A stretch of DNA of 64,000 bases from Paenibacillus silagei (GCF_017874735.1 NZ_JAGGLV010000001.1:186001-250000); one strand, 5' to 3'. Positions 8,771-18,003 are shown, counted from the first letter of the stretch. Translations and numbers: made by a program. The notes: generated by a model not told the origin, from the letters alone.

Positions 8771-10246
8771 TCATACATGGCTTGCAATATATTCGCCCAC
8801 CAGCCTGCCGGACAAGGACACCACAGGGGTTCCCCCGCCGGGATGCGTGGTTCCGCCCACATACCACAGTCCCTTAACATCGCTGGAACGGTTGCCCGGG
8901 CGGGCGAAGGTCTGCTTCACCGTATTGGAGGATATCCCGTAAATCGCCCCCTGATGCGCCAGCGTATCGCGGGCAATATCCTGCGGAGTATAACGCTCCA
9001 GCACATCTGCGGACGGCAGCCCGCTCACACCGTGGCTCTCCAGTACAGACATTACCCGCTCCCCGTACGCATCCCTCTCCTCACTCCAGTCACAGGCCGG
9101 GCTCAGATAAGGCGCATTAGCCAGAATGAACAGGTTGCTGCCGCCCGCAGGCGCCAGCTCAGGCTCGGAATAACCGGAATGGCATATATACACTGTCGGC
9201 TGCTGCGGCGGACGCTTATGCTCGAAGATATCCTTGAATTCCTGCTCGTAGTTCTCCGGGAAAAACACCGTATGATGCAGCAGCGCATCATACGTGCGCG
9301 GCACACCCGCCAGCGTTACCAGCCCCGACAGGGAGGGTTCGTAGGCTTCAATCTTGCGGTCCGTCATTCCAGGACGAACCGCTTGCGGCAGCAGCATCCG
9401 GTTGATGCTCAGGACATCGCCACCGGCAATCACGGTCTTGGCCGGGTAGAAGCCCTGCTCCGTATCCACACCTTCCACCGCACCGGAGACTACGGAAATC
9501 CTCGTCACCTCTGTGCCTGTGATCAGCCGTACGCCCAGATTCCGGGCGAGTGCAGACAGACCGCTGATTAATTCATAGGTGCCGCCCTTCACCCCGTATA
9601 CGCCTTCCTGAATCTCCAGATGACCAAGCATGGCGAAGATGGAGGGGGAGCGATACGGCGATGATCCGACATAGGTGGCATAGCGGCCCAGCATAGCCAG
9701 CGTATTCGGGTGGCTGAAGTAGCGGAGCAGCAAGCTATGCAGGCTGAGAAAAGGCCTTACACGCACCAGATCCCGCACAAGGGAAGGCGAGAGCTTATCC
9801 CTCCAGGATAGCAGCAGCCTGTTCAGGAACTGCTTTTCGCTGAGCTGATACAGCCGTGAGGCTTCTGCCAGAAACTCCGGGAGCCGCGCAGCATCTGCCG
9901 GGCTGTAGGAAGCCATCTGCTCCCGCATTCGCCCGGTATCCCTTGAGAAATCGACAACCCTGCCGTCTGCGAAAACATTGCGGGTGCGCGGCTCCAGCTC
10001 ATAGAGCTGGACATAATCCTCCATGCGGGCTCCCGCAAGCTCATAGAGCGAGCGGAAGACATGGGGCATCGTAATTGTACTTGGGCCACGGTCGAAGGAG
10101 TAGCCCCCCGCCTGAACACGCTGCAGCTTGCCGCCCGGCTGCTGCTGGCGTTCCAGCACAGTGACTTCCCAGCCCGCCGCGGCAAGGGTGACCGCACAGG
10201 ACAGCCCCCCAAATCCGGCGCCTATGATGACTGCCTTCGGTTTCAT
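8771..10246 (-). CDS. crtP: CrtP/CrtNb-type 4,4'-diaponeurosporene oxygenase (carotenoid FAD oxidoreductase)
   Basis: An FAD-dependent CrtI-superfamily enzyme that, in Staphylococcus, oxidises the terminal methyl of 4,4'-diaponeurosporene. The N-terminal dinucleotide fold is GAGFGGLSCAV with ERQQQPGGK. The match to S. aureus CrtP is closer than to CrtN: RYATYVGSSPYRSPSIFAML, NAPYLSP, YTPQDIARDTLAHQGAIYG and the C-terminal GGTTHPGGGTPVVSLSG. I choose ATG 10246, which overlaps the crtQ stop as ATGA and has AAGGAAGG 8 nt upstream; an upstream in-frame ATG at 10267 would put the ribosome site inside the gene. 491 residues. It is the last gene of the crt operon. Confidence 0.88.
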   Translation of the reverse strand: MKPKAVIIGAGFGGLSCAVTLAAAGWEVTVLERQQQPGGKLQRVQAGGYSFDRGPSTITMPHVFRSLYELAGARMEDYVQLYELEPRTRNVFADGRVVDFSRDTGRMREQMASYSPADAARLPEFLAEASRLYQLSEKQFLNRLLLSWRDKLSPSLVRDLVRVRPFLSLHSLLLRYFSHPNTLAMLGRYATYVGSSPYRSPSIFAMLGHLEIQEGVYGVKGGTYELISGLSALARNLGVRLITGTEVTRISVVSGAVEGVDTEQGFYPAKTVIAGGDVLSINRMLLPQAVRPGMTDRKIEAYEPSLSGLVTLAGVPRTYDALLHHTVFFPENYEQEFKDIFEHKRPPQQPTVYICHSGYSEPELAPAGGSNLFILANAPYLSPACDWSEERDAYGERVMSVLESHGVSGLPSADVLERYTPQDIARDTLAHQGAIYGISSNTVKQTFARPGNRSSDVKGLWYVGGTTHPGGGTPVVSLSGRLVGEYIASHV

Positions 10247-11403
10247 CCATAACGCCTTCCTTTCCATTCATAGCCTGCGCGCGTGCGGCTTCCGCGCCAG
10301 GACGCCACAGCAATCAGCGACAGGCAGAGTATACTCGCCGGGAGTAGGAGACAGAACCAGAACGGCTGCCGTCCGGCAGCGTCACTGGTCCATTTCACGG
10401 CCAGACCCGCAAGCAGTGCAGCAGCGGGCCAGAGAACCGCGCCTGGCTGTCCGCTTAGGCCATAGTACAGAACTGCGGCGGCCGGTGCCACGTACAGCGA
10501 CAAATATACAATAAGCACGGCCAGCAGCAGCACCGGGCTGCGGCCGATACCGGCATAGATATTCTTCCGGTAGCCATTCCATACTTGCCGGGCATTGTGA
10601 TACATCCGCATGAACACCTGCTCCGTAACATCCATGAGCGCCACCGTTCCGCCCGACCGCTTCACGGCGCGGGCCAGCGCCATGTCATCCACCAGCTCGC
10701 TGCGGATGGCTTCATGCCCGCCGCAGCTGTCGTAACTGTCCCGGTGAATCAGGATGAAGCCCCCATGCGCCGCAACAAACCGCGGATCTCTGGAGCCGCG
10801 GACCAGCGGAATGGGCAGGTGGCAGATGATGGTGAAGACCATCAGGGGAACAACCAGCCGCTCCAGCCAGGTTCCGGTCATCTGCCGGGGGAAGCCGGTA
10901 ATCATGCCGCCGCCCGCTGCTTCAGCAGCAGAAAGCACCGCCTGAAGCGCACCGTGCTGAAGACGGACATCTGCGTCCAGGAACAGCAGCCAGTCTCCGC
11001 TTGCCGCTTCTGCAAGCTGAGCGCAGGCATGGGACTTGCCCAGCCAGCCCTCCGGCAGCTCTCTTCCCTTCAGAACGCGTACTCCGCTGCCCGCTGCTGC
11101 GGCAATAGCCCCCGTTCCGTCAGTTGATGAATCATCCAGTACAATAATCTCCACCCCGATTCCGCCGGTGTTTGAGGCCAGTACAGAGGAGAGGCAGTCC
11201 CCAATATTATCCGCTTCATCCCGGGCGGGGATCAGTACCGATAAGCTCAAGGCCCGTGAGGATGCCGTTGCTTTTGCTGGCAGCGCCTTCGCCGCTCTTG
11301 TACCGACCGCTGCCCCCAGCTTGAGGAGCTGCGCTGCATTCCATATTGCGAACAATAGCTGGAGCAGCACAATACCGGTTACAACCTGAAAGAATACGTT
11401 CAT
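10243..11403 (-). CDS. crtQ: CrtQ-type carotenoid glycosyltransferase (GT2)
   Basis: A family 2 glycosyltransferase expected to transfer a sugar, glucose in staphyloxanthin synthesis, to the carboxyl of 4,4'-diaponeurosporenoate. One N-terminal membrane segment (residues 3-22) precedes the GT-A fold: LSVLIPARDEADNI, IIVLDDSSTDGTG, GKSHACAQLAE and LLFLDADVRL, the DxD-type metal site. Three or four membrane helices follow, and it ends YEWKGRRYG, like the WKGRQY end of staphylococcal CrtQ. 386 residues, standard length. Its start overlaps the acyltransferase stop (ATGA), as does its stop with crtP, so translation is coupled. Confidence 0.88.
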   Translation of the reverse strand: MNVFFQVVTGIVLLQLLFAIWNAAQLLKLGAAVGTRAAKALPAKATASSRALSLSVLIPARDEADNIGDCLSSVLASNTGGIGVEIIVLDDSSTDGTGAIAAAAGSGVRVLKGRELPEGWLGKSHACAQLAEAASGDWLLFLDADVRLQHGALQAVLSAAEAAGGGMITGFPRQMTGTWLERLVVPLMVFTIICHLPIPLVRGSRDPRFVAAHGGFILIHRDSYDSCGGHEAIRSELVDDMALARAVKRSGGTVALMDVTEQVFMRMYHNARQVWNGYRKNIYAGIGRSPVLLLAVLIVYLSLYVAPAAAVLYYGLSGQPGAVLWPAAALLAGLAVKWTSDAAGRQPFWFCLLLPASILCLSLIAVASWRGSRTRAGYEWKGRRYG

Positions 11404-12140
11404 CCTCTCCCACCGCCCGGCCGCAGCAGGTCAAGCCATTCATTGGTAGATCTCCCCCGGCGGAGCAGCGGCCTGAATTCATCCGGCATATAGCCTTGAT
11501 GGTTAAGCACTCTGCTGCGGTGGGACTCCAGTTGTCCGCCAAGAACAGTCTCCAGCGTAAGGGCTACCCTTGAGCGTTCCATCTCCGCCCAAGGGAGCAG
11601 CAGCGGCGCACCGGCCAGCAGCGTAGCCTCCGGCTTCGTATGCCGGAACAGGCCGTGGTATAGCGTCACTGGGACTACGGCCGTCTGCGGACTGAGCCGC
11701 AGCGCCAGGGCCGCCCCTTCCTTCAGGCTCAGCGGCCGGTGCTCCAGTGGCCGGATTTCCCCTTCAGGATACATCCAGACGCTCTCTCCCGCCTGCAGCA
11801 GCCCGGCTGTATACCGCAGCGAAGCCCGCGCATCCCCTGGACTTCCAGGGTTAATGGAATACGCGCCAAGCTTTCTGAAGAAGGCATACTTCCGGAGCTG
11901 CTCCTCTTCCATCATGAAATAATGACGCTTCCCCGGCAGCTTCCCTGCGGCGTGATAGGCCAGCAGGCCGTCCCACCACGAGCTGTGATTCATGAGGTAG
12001 AGAATCCCCCGCCCGGCAGCGGCAGCGGGCTGAAGCTCTCCGCTGATTCCAATGAAGTGGAAATGTCTGCGCAGCAGATACAAGGAATTATAACGGGAGA
12101 ATAACCAGTCAAACCTTCCCGATGGAACGGCTTCCAGCAT
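11400..12140 (-). CDS. PlsC-type (LPLAT) acyltransferase in the carotenoid operon
   Basis: A 246-residue acyltransferase with the LPLAT catalytic HX4D motif NHSSWWD and the substrate motif YPEGEIRP. By its place between the hydratase gene and crtQ, it may add the fatty acid to the glycosylated carotenoid, the step done in S. aureus by the unrelated membrane protein CrtO, which I do not find here. It could alternatively act in phospholipid synthesis. The start ATG 12140 has AAGGGAG 8 nt upstream and overlaps the end of the previous gene by 32 bp; its stop overlaps the crtQ start. No clear membrane segment is seen. Confidence 0.82.
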   Translation of the reverse strand: MLEAVPSGRFDWLFSRYNSLYLLRRHFHFIGISGELQPAAAAGRGILYLMNHSSWWDGLLAYHAAGKLPGKRHYFMMEEEQLRKYAFFRKLGAYSINPGSPGDARASLRYTAGLLQAGESVWMYPEGEIRPLEHRPLSLKEGAALALRLSPQTAVVPVTLYHGLFRHTKPEATLLAGAPLLLPWAEMERSRVALTLETVLGGQLESHRSRVLNHQGYMPDEFRPLLRRGRSTNEWLDLLRPGGGRG

Positions 12141-12894
12141 AGCGTAGACTCCCTTCGGCCAAAGCGGTGCCTGCTCCGGCGATCACCGCGCAGGCAGGCA
12201 ATCCCTCTGTCAGGCTGATCAGGCCGAACAGGATCAGGATCGCCTGATACAGGCGGGTGCCCCGGCGGGCAGCCAGGCGGGTGAACGGCACAGCCGGGAG
12301 CAGCATAGACAAGGCAGCGCCTGCAATCAGCCAGCCGCCGAAATTGCTCCAGGGCACCTGATAGAAGCCCCCGCTGCCCTCCCAATGCCAGAAGTTTCTG
12401 GCATGGGCAACTGGATCGAGCACCAGATCCATCAGGACCGTCCAGAAGCCTACCTGCACGGCCCGCAGCAGCAGAAGCCGGAGGCCGCGCTGTCCGAAAT
12501 CATGGCTGATCAGTACGGCATTACACACAACAGCAATCCAGGCGAAGCCCAGGGTAAGCGGCACACCAAATAATAAAGGCCCGAGAATAGTAGAATAATT
12601 ATAATCCCCAAACAACCGGCCGGAATGCACGCCTACCCATTCGACGGCCATTCCGCCTAACCAGATCAGAGCCGCAGCATACCAGAATCGCTTGGTCATC
12701 CGGCCTCCTGAAGAATTGACTGACCAGTCAGACATGAAGGGTTTGAATTGCCCCTTGATTAATAAGTCCAGCCCGTAGACACCATAGAATACGAGAAAAA
12801 ATCCGTTAGAGAACTTCAGACTATCCGGAATTCCGAACACGATCAGCAGCAGCGCTCCGATGGTATACCAGATCCAAAAAAGGGTTCGGACCAT
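12109..12894 (-). CDS. cruF: CruF-type (DUF422) carotenoid hydratase-like membrane protein
   Basis: A 261-residue integral membrane protein of the Caroten_synth/CruF family, whose members hydrate carotenoid end groups (bisanhydrobacterioruberin hydratase, gamma-carotene 1'-hydroxylase). Seen are about seven hydrophobic helices, the conserved VEWVGVHSGRLFGDYNYS and GVPLTLGFAW, and LDPVAHARNFWHWEG...YQVPWSNFGGW with acidic and aromatic residues. CruF-like genes occur in C30 carotenoid clusters of Planococcus, where 5,6-hydrated glucosylated products form; that is established for that genus, and its extension to this cluster is inference. The start ATG 12894 lies 2 bp after the crtM stop. Confidence 0.85.
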   Translation of the reverse strand: MVRTLFWIWYTIGALLLIVFGIPDSLKFSNGFFLVFYGVYGLDLLIKGQFKPFMSDWSVNSSGGRMTKRFWYAAALIWLGGMAVEWVGVHSGRLFGDYNYSTILGPLLFGVPLTLGFAWIAVVCNAVLISHDFGQRGLRLLLLRAVQVGFWTVLMDLVLDPVAHARNFWHWEGSGGFYQVPWSNFGGWLIAGAALSMLLPAVPFTRLAARRGTRLYQAILILFGLISLTEGLPACAVIAGAGTALAEGSLRYAGSRSIGKV

Positions 12895-12896
12895 CG

Positions 12897-13754
12897 CTAG
12901 ACCACCGCAGTTCTTACACCGGCATAACGCACGACCGTACGCTGGAACAGCTGAAGCTTGGCTTCATCGCTGACATAGGATCTTTTGCGGAAAACATCAT
13001 ACCCGTCTGCCTCCACAGCATCCAGAATAGCAGCATAGAAGGATGCGGCAAGTTCAATGGCCAGACCGCTCTCCAAAGGATACGTATGCACATGCTCCAG
13101 CCCTCGCCGGAACCAGTCCAACGCTTCTGTCCGCAGCTCCTGGATAACGGCAGTAAAACGGTGATTGACCTCCCCGTTCTCCAGCTCCTCCTGGCTGTAG
13201 CCATGTCCCTCCATCACCTCAAGCGGCACATATCTGCGTCCTCTTCTGAGATCCTCACCCACATCGCGGATGATATTGACCAGCTGCATTCCTATCCCCA
13301 GCGCAATTCCCGATGTCCGTGCCGCTTCACTCTGATCATCCCGCAGAACAGGCAGCAGCATCTCCCCTACCGTTCCCGCTACAAGATAACAATAATCCTT
13401 AAGCTGCTCCATCGTGTCATAGGCTGTGAAGGTAAGATCTCTAAGCTGTCCCTCCATTTGTAAAAGGAACGGCTCACGCTGAAGCTGCGGGAAGCTGCTG
13501 AACAGCCAGCGCAGCGCCGGCCAGATGAAATGCCCGTCCGCCTGCTCCAGATTCATGAAATGCTCCCGCAGCTCATGAATGCTGTACGGCGCGCCTTCCG
13601 GCTCATCCACACTATCGTCTATAATCCGGCAGAAGGCATAAATAACATGCACCGCTTCACGCCTGGGACTTGGCAGAACATCAAACGCCTTATGGAACGA
13701 AGTGGACCCTTTCTTCATCAGTTCCTCACATTGCTGCAGTATCCTTTCATCCAT
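12897..13754 (-). CDS. crtM: Dehydrosqualene (4,4'-diapophytoene) synthase CrtM
   Basis: Head-to-head condensation of two farnesyl diphosphates gives the C30 precursor 4,4'-diapophytoene. The 285-residue protein is all-helical in type, with both Asp-rich metal-binding motifs: IIDDSVDE near residue 47 and NIIRDVGEDLRRGRRYVP in the second half. The substrate could be C15 (CrtM/HpnD-like) or C20 (CrtB); surrounding CrtN, CrtP and CrtQ homologues favour C15. The start ATG 13754 overlaps the upstream desaturase by 8 bp. No hpn genes are nearby, which argues against a hopanoid role. Confidence 0.9.
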   Translation of the reverse strand: MDERILQQCEELMKKGSTSFHKAFDVLPSPRREAVHVIYAFCRIIDDSVDEPEGAPYSIHELREHFMNLEQADGHFIWPALRWLFSSFPQLQREPFLLQMEGQLRDLTFTAYDTMEQLKDYCYLVAGTVGEMLLPVLRDDQSEAARTSGIALGIGMQLVNIIRDVGEDLRRGRRYVPLEVMEGHGYSQEELENGEVNHRFTAVIQELRTEALDWFRRGLEHVHTYPLESGLAIELAASFYAAILDAVEADGYDVFRKRSYVSDEAKLQLFQRTVVRYAGVRTAVV

Positions 13755-15267
13755 GTACGCTCATCTCCTTTATCATTTCCTGAACGGCAAGCTTCGCTCC
13801 CTGCATCACGATCGGCACACCGCCGCCCGGATGGACGGAAGCACCTGCGGCATACAACCCCTTAAGCGGATAAGGCTTCGGCTGGGGCCGGAATACCCCC
13901 GACTGGCTCAGCAGCGGTGCAATACCGAAGCTGCCCCCGCCATACATCCCTTCCTGCTCCGCATCGGCAGGCGTTCTAAGCCTGCGCCAGATCACACTCG
14001 CGGCAAGCCCGGGGAAGCCCCGCTTCTCGGCATCTGCCATGACTTTATCGGCTAGTGCTCCGGCTATTTCCTCCCAGTTCTTATCCGGCGCCGCCGGGAC
14101 AGGAACAAGGAAATACAGCACGCTCTGTCCGGAAGGAGCTGCACTATCGTCCAGCGCTACCGGATTAAATACATAATAAGATGAATCCTGGGGAATTTGT
14201 CCCAAGTCAAACAGCTCATGCAGGCTGCTATTCAGACTATCCGGCAGGAAGAACTGGTGCACCAGCGAATCCGGCCAGCGCTTGTCTGTGGCCGCATAGA
14301 TCAGCAGACAGCCCGAGGAGGGCTTCCAGCTTCCGCGTTTTATGGCCTTGGCCGATACGGATCTGCCCTTATTCGCCGTCACAACCGGTGCCTGTTCCTG
14401 CTTGAACACACCAGGCGGCAGCAACTTCTCTACATTCGGGAAATCTCCATTGTACAGAACGGCATCATAAGGAATCGACTGCCCCTGAACAACAACTCCG
14501 CAGCAGCGGCTTCCTTCAACAAGCAAGGATTCCACCTCAGCGCCCGTATGAATCTGTACCCCGCGGTCTTCCAGCTCCCGGGCCATGATCTGCGGCAGCG
14601 TCCCGTATCCGCCCTTCAGCATCCAGATGCCGAAGGCATGCTCGGCGTAAGGAAGCATGGTGTAGATACCGGGTGTGCGGAAGGGCGCTCCTCCAATATA
14701 GAGGCTCTGCAGGGAGAACGCATCCTTAAGCTCCTCATTACGAAAATACTGGCCGATCGCAGAGCGCAGATTCCGGTAAGCGCGCAGGCGGACCATCAGC
14801 GACAGGTTAGCCGGACTAAAGAATTCCCGCCCGCTGGCATACCCCCGCTCCAGGAACGAGGTCCGCCCCTGCGGATACAGCACTGCCATGTCCTTCATGA
14901 ACCGGGTGAAGCCCTTGCCCTCTCCGGGATAGAGCCGGTCAATCTCCTCCGCCTGCGCCGATGCATCCGCGAATTTGGTTAACACACGCCCGCTTCGGAA
15001 GTGAACCCGGTAGAGCGGATCACAGTGCAGCAGCTCCAGACTGGATCGCGGAAGGCCGCCTTCCTCCAGAATACCCAGAAGCATCTCCGGCAGCAGCACG
15101 ATGGTAGGCCCGCGGTCAATCCGGTAGCCGTCCTGCTCTTCAAAGGCCACACGCCCGCCCACCCGGGCTGCGCGCTCATAGATCACTACTTCATGTCCCT
15201 GACGGGTAAGCAGCAGCGCCGCCGTCAGCCCGCCGATTCCGCTGCCTACGATGGCAATGCGGCTCAT
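13747..15267 (-). CDS. CrtN-family carotenoid desaturase/oxidase (paralogue B)
   Basis: A 506-residue FAD-dependent CrtI-superfamily protein. It opens with GSGIGGLTAALLL and YERAARVGGR and closes with AGASVHPGGGVPIVMQGAKL, the C-terminal FAD-binding signature. It is one of three such enzymes in this operon, comparable to the crtNa/crtNb/crtNc sets of Halobacillus and Planococcus. With CrtP assigned to the last gene, this one could be the third (CrtNc-like) member, but sequence reading alone does not settle whether it desaturates or oxidises an end group. Start and stop overlap both neighbours, so it is firmly within the operon. Confidence 0.82.
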   Translation of the reverse strand: MSRIAIVGSGIGGLTAALLLTRQGHEVVIYERAARVGGRVAFEEQDGYRIDRGPTIVLLPEMLLGILEEGGLPRSSLELLHCDPLYRVHFRSGRVLTKFADASAQAEEIDRLYPGEGKGFTRFMKDMAVLYPQGRTSFLERGYASGREFFSPANLSLMVRLRAYRNLRSAIGQYFRNEELKDAFSLQSLYIGGAPFRTPGIYTMLPYAEHAFGIWMLKGGYGTLPQIMARELEDRGVQIHTGAEVESLLVEGSRCCGVVVQGQSIPYDAVLYNGDFPNVEKLLPPGVFKQEQAPVVTANKGRSVSAKAIKRGSWKPSSGCLLIYAATDKRWPDSLVHQFFLPDSLNSSLHELFDLGQIPQDSSYYVFNPVALDDSAAPSGQSVLYFLVPVPAAPDKNWEEIAGALADKVMADAEKRGFPGLAASVIWRRLRTPADAEQEGMYGGGSFGIAPLLSQSGVFRPQPKPYPLKGLYAAGASVHPGGGVPIVMQGAKLAVQEMIKEMSVHG

Positions 15268-16820
15268 AACGGAACCCCCGCACCTGCGCCGGGCGCACCC
15301 GCCTGTACGGTGAACCGCCCCCGCACAGCCTGGTCATGCTCCCGCAGCAGCCGTGCGCTGATCTTGGCCGACTCGAAGATCGTCGGCAGGCCGCTGCCCG
15401 GATGGGTTCCCCCGCCGACCAGCCAGATGCCGCGTACCTCCTCGAAGGTATTATGCGGCCGCAGATGCATCATCTGCCCGAGATTATGGGCCAGATTGAA
15501 GGTGGCCCCGTTATATACATTCTGCTGGTTCTGCCAGTCCAGCGGAGAGAAGAACAGGCTCTCTTCCACGCGTCCGGCGATTCCGGCCAGCTGCGGGATC
15601 TGCTGCAGCCGCTCCATCATCCAGTCCTCCACCTCCGCACGCTCTTGCTCCCAGTTGATATCAGCACTCAGATTAGGCACCGGCATCAGCACGTAGAGCG
15701 AGGACTTACCGGGAGGCGCCAGTGTCTTATCGATGACTGACGGATTATGAATATAGATAGAAGCATCCTCCGACAGAACGCCCAGCTCCGTGATCTCTCT
15801 GACATTACGCCGGTAATCGTCCGCGAAATGAACCGAATGATGACTGAGGTCCACCTCTCCATCCACACCGAGGTAGAGCATGGCGGTGGAACAGGAATAT
15901 CTTTTACGGGCAATCTTGGCAGGGGTGTATTTCTTCAGAAGACCGGGCTCGAACAGCTGGGTCATTGCAGATCCAAAATCTGCACCAATCACAATATAAT
16001 CCGCATCCACCTTCTCCCCGTTCTCCAGCAGCAAGCCTGCGGCCTGCCCGTCCTTGACGATGATGCGTTTCACCCCGCTTGCGGTATGGACCCGCCCGCC
16101 ATGCTCCTGGATGACCTCAGCCATAGCCTGAAGCACACGGTTAATACCGCCAGTCGGATGATAGAGGCCGTAACGGTGCTCCATGTACGACAGAATCGTG
16201 AAGGTGCCCGGACACTCCCAAGGCGACATTCCCAGATACTTGGCCTGGAACGTGAACGAGAACCGCAGCCGCTCATCATCGAAATAACGGGACAACCGGT
16301 TATACACGGTGTCTGTAGCGTTCAGCTTAGGCAGCGCGTGGAACACATCTCTTTTAACATAATCCCCTAACGATTGGAACGGACGCTGCAGCAGCGGGAT
16401 CACCCGCTCCAGCTTGTCGGCTTCTTCGGCCATGAACCGGCGGTAGCCGTTGCCATTGCCCGGGAACAGCCGCTCAATCTCCTCGGCCGTCTGATCCTGG
16501 TTCGTAGAAGGCGTAAATACGGTATCTCCAAAATGCAGTGAATACAGCGGATCAAGCGGTGTAAGCGAGACATAGTCATGCACCGAACGCCCTGCCAGAG
16601 TGAACAGCTCCTCCAGCAAATGCGGCATCATCAAGAAGGTGGCTCCCCGGTCAAAACGGTAGTCTCCCAGCTTCAGCTCGCCTGATCTTCCGCCAACTTC
16701 TGCCTGTTGTTCATAGAGATCTACTTCATATCCTTCGGCGGCAAGCAGCATGGCGGCGGCCAGCCCTCCCGGTCCTGCGCCGATTACTGCGACTTTTGCG
16801 GTATCTGTGGTTCGGATCAA
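15264..16820 (-). CDS. crtN: CrtN-type dehydrosqualene desaturase (paralogue A)
   Basis: Likely converts 4,4'-diapophytoene to the yellow 4,4'-diaponeurosporene or diapolycopene. It has GAGPGGLAAAMLLAAEGY, YEQQAEVGGR and the C-terminal GGGTHPGSGLPTIFESAKI. Internal segments RKRYSCSTAMLYLGVDG, FADDYRRNV and ASIYIHNPSVIDKTLAPPGKSSLYVLMP follow S. aureus CrtN closely. The frame is open to ATG 16841, but AAGGAGG lies inside that stretch and points to TTG 16820 (7 nt spacing), giving 518 residues. It is the first gene of the crt operon and directly follows the CarH-type operator and promoter. The stop overlaps the next gene by ATGA. Confidence 0.87.
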   Translation of the reverse strand: MIRTTDTAKVAVIGAGPGGLAAAMLLAAEGYEVDLYEQQAEVGGRSGELKLGDYRFDRGATFLMMPHLLEELFTLAGRSVHDYVSLTPLDPLYSLHFGDTVFTPSTNQDQTAEEIERLFPGNGNGYRRFMAEEADKLERVIPLLQRPFQSLGDYVKRDVFHALPKLNATDTVYNRLSRYFDDERLRFSFTFQAKYLGMSPWECPGTFTILSYMEHRYGLYHPTGGINRVLQAMAEVIQEHGGRVHTASGVKRIIVKDGQAAGLLLENGEKVDADYIVIGADFGSAMTQLFEPGLLKKYTPAKIARKRYSCSTAMLYLGVDGEVDLSHHSVHFADDYRRNVREITELGVLSEDASIYIHNPSVIDKTLAPPGKSSLYVLMPVPNLSADINWEQERAEVEDWMMERLQQIPQLAGIAGRVEESLFFSPLDWQNQQNVYNGATFNLAHNLGQMMHLRPHNTFEEVRGIWLVGGGTHPGSGLPTIFESAKISARLLREHDQAVRGRFTVQAGAPGAGAGVPL

Positions 16821-16843
16821 GCGACGTCCTCCTTCGTTCAAAC

Positions 16844-16874
16844 ATTATACAAAAACTATACAATAGTGATACAA
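16844..16874 (-). promoter_or_regulatory. crt operon promoter with triple 11-bp CarH-type operator
   Basis: On the minus strand a TATAAT -10 box (16849-16844) lies 24 bp upstream of the TTG start of the first crt gene. Three TTGTAT boxes (plus-strand ATACAA at 16847-16852, 16858-16863 and 16869-16874) are spaced exactly 11 bp and cover the -10 to -35 region. Thermus CarH is known to bind three tandem 11-bp repeats overlapping its promoter, so bound repressor here would block RNA polymerase. Confidence 0.8.
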
Positions 16875-16953
16875 ATATCATACATACTTTGCCGGGCCAT
16901 GTAAATATCATCCGCCGGACTTCCAGCAATTTGGTTGCTAGACTTGTCCATAG

Positions 16954-16994
16954 CAAAAGAACCGGACAGCCCCGCAAGCGGGTCCTGACCGGTT
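16954..16994 (-). terminator. Terminator after the carH-like gene
   Basis: On the minus strand AACCGG...CCGGTT (16994-16989 with 16965-16960) and an inner CCCGC/GCGGG stem form a hairpin followed by TTCTTTTGC. It ends the regulator transcript before the crt promoter. Confidence 0.7.
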
Positions 16995-17033
16995 CCATAG
17001 AATCTCCTACACTATTAAAATTCAATATAACTG

Positions 17034-17963
17034 CTACGCTCTATGCCGGATTGTGGCATATTCCTGATCGAACCAGGCTTGCCATTTCTCCGGCGGCTCC
17101 GCCATCACATAGGTGGCGTTGGTATCCTGGAGGCTGATTGCCTCATAAGCTCTACCGCCCACAATGAGCTGCATCTCCGGGTACAAGCTGCCTAGCCGTT
17201 CAAGCAGCTCCTCCGTATAGGGGACCAGCGTACCATTCGTAACGGATAGGCAGACAGCTCCGATACGCTCTTGCTTCTCCAGCAGCTCCATCACACCGTC
17301 CTCGGGGGTATTGGCCCCCAGATAGATGACTTCAACCCCGTTTCTGCGCAGGAACAGCGAGAACAGCAGCAGGCCGACCTGGTGATGCTCTCCTGCCGGG
17401 CAAAAGGCAAGCACCTTGTGCAGATGGGCATACACCGGGAACACGTGAAAGAACTGGGACAGCCGGTTCGAGATCATATGTGTCATATAATGCTCCTGGG
17501 CTACGGTTGCCGTCCCTTGCTCCCAGGCATCACCAACCTTCACCAGAACAGGCACCAACACCTGATGGACCATCGCCTCATAGCCGTACAGGGAGAACCC
17601 GAAATCGATCAGGGCATCGGCCCGCTCACCCTGGATGTCGAGCAGCGCTGCATAGATCTGCTGTCTCATTTTGTCCAAGGCATCCTTGGGGTCACCGCCC
17701 GCAACGGACAGCCGTTCATCCAGGTCCTTCTGCTTATGCTGCTTCAGCATCCGCACAGCATGTGAGATACTGATGCCCTGTTTATCGGTCTGTTCCTTCA
17801 ACCAGCGAAGGTCCTCAATATTCTCTTGGTTGTACAGTCTATAGCCGGACTCGGTACGTTCCGGGACGACAGCCTGATACCGGTTCTCCCACGCCCGCAG
17901 AGTGACAGAGGGAATATCGAGCATTTCGACAACCTGTTTGATGGAATACACGATGGATCTCAC
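17034..17963 (-). CDS. carH: CarH/LitR-type MerR-family, B12-dependent light-sensing repressor
   Basis: A 309-residue regulator: MerR winged helix (residues 5-75, YSIKQVVEMLDIPSVTLRAWE), then a four-helix bundle and a Rossmann B12-binding domain. The CarH photoreceptor signature Wx9EH is intact (W147, E157, H158), as is the cobalamin motif ExHxxG (E192, H194, G197) in GEHHQVGLLL. In studied CarH proteins adenosylcobalamin drives tetramer formation and DNA binding in the dark, and light breaks the tetramer. Here it would repress the carotenoid operon until illumination. Two GTG starts are possible (17963, with a ribosome site too close; 17951, too far), so the first residues are uncertain. Its own promoter carries the same 11-bp boxes, which implies autoregulation. 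Confidence 0.9.
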   Translation of the reverse strand: MRSIVYSIKQVVEMLDIPSVTLRAWENRYQAVVPERTESGYRLYNQENIEDLRWLKEQTDKQGISISHAVRMLKQHKQKDLDERLSVAGGDPKDALDKMRQQIYAALLDIQGERADALIDFGFSLYGYEAMVHQVLVPVLVKVGDAWEQGTATVAQEHYMTHMISNRLSQFFHVFPVYAHLHKVLAFCPAGEHHQVGLLLFSLFLRRNGVEVIYLGANTPEDGVMELLEKQERIGAVCLSVTNGTLVPYTEELLERLGSLYPEMQLIVGGRAYEAISLQDTNATYVMAEPPEKWQAWFDQEYATIRHRA

Positions 17964-18003
17964 TGCCTTCCTGTTTACACTGAATACATTTGAAGATTCA
18001 AAC

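Noticed and set aside
7948..9571. Long open frames across array 1 (255 and 518 residues on plus, several on minus)
   Set aside because: They are repeated readings of the 51-52 bp units, without ribosome sites, and continue into the antisense of crtP.
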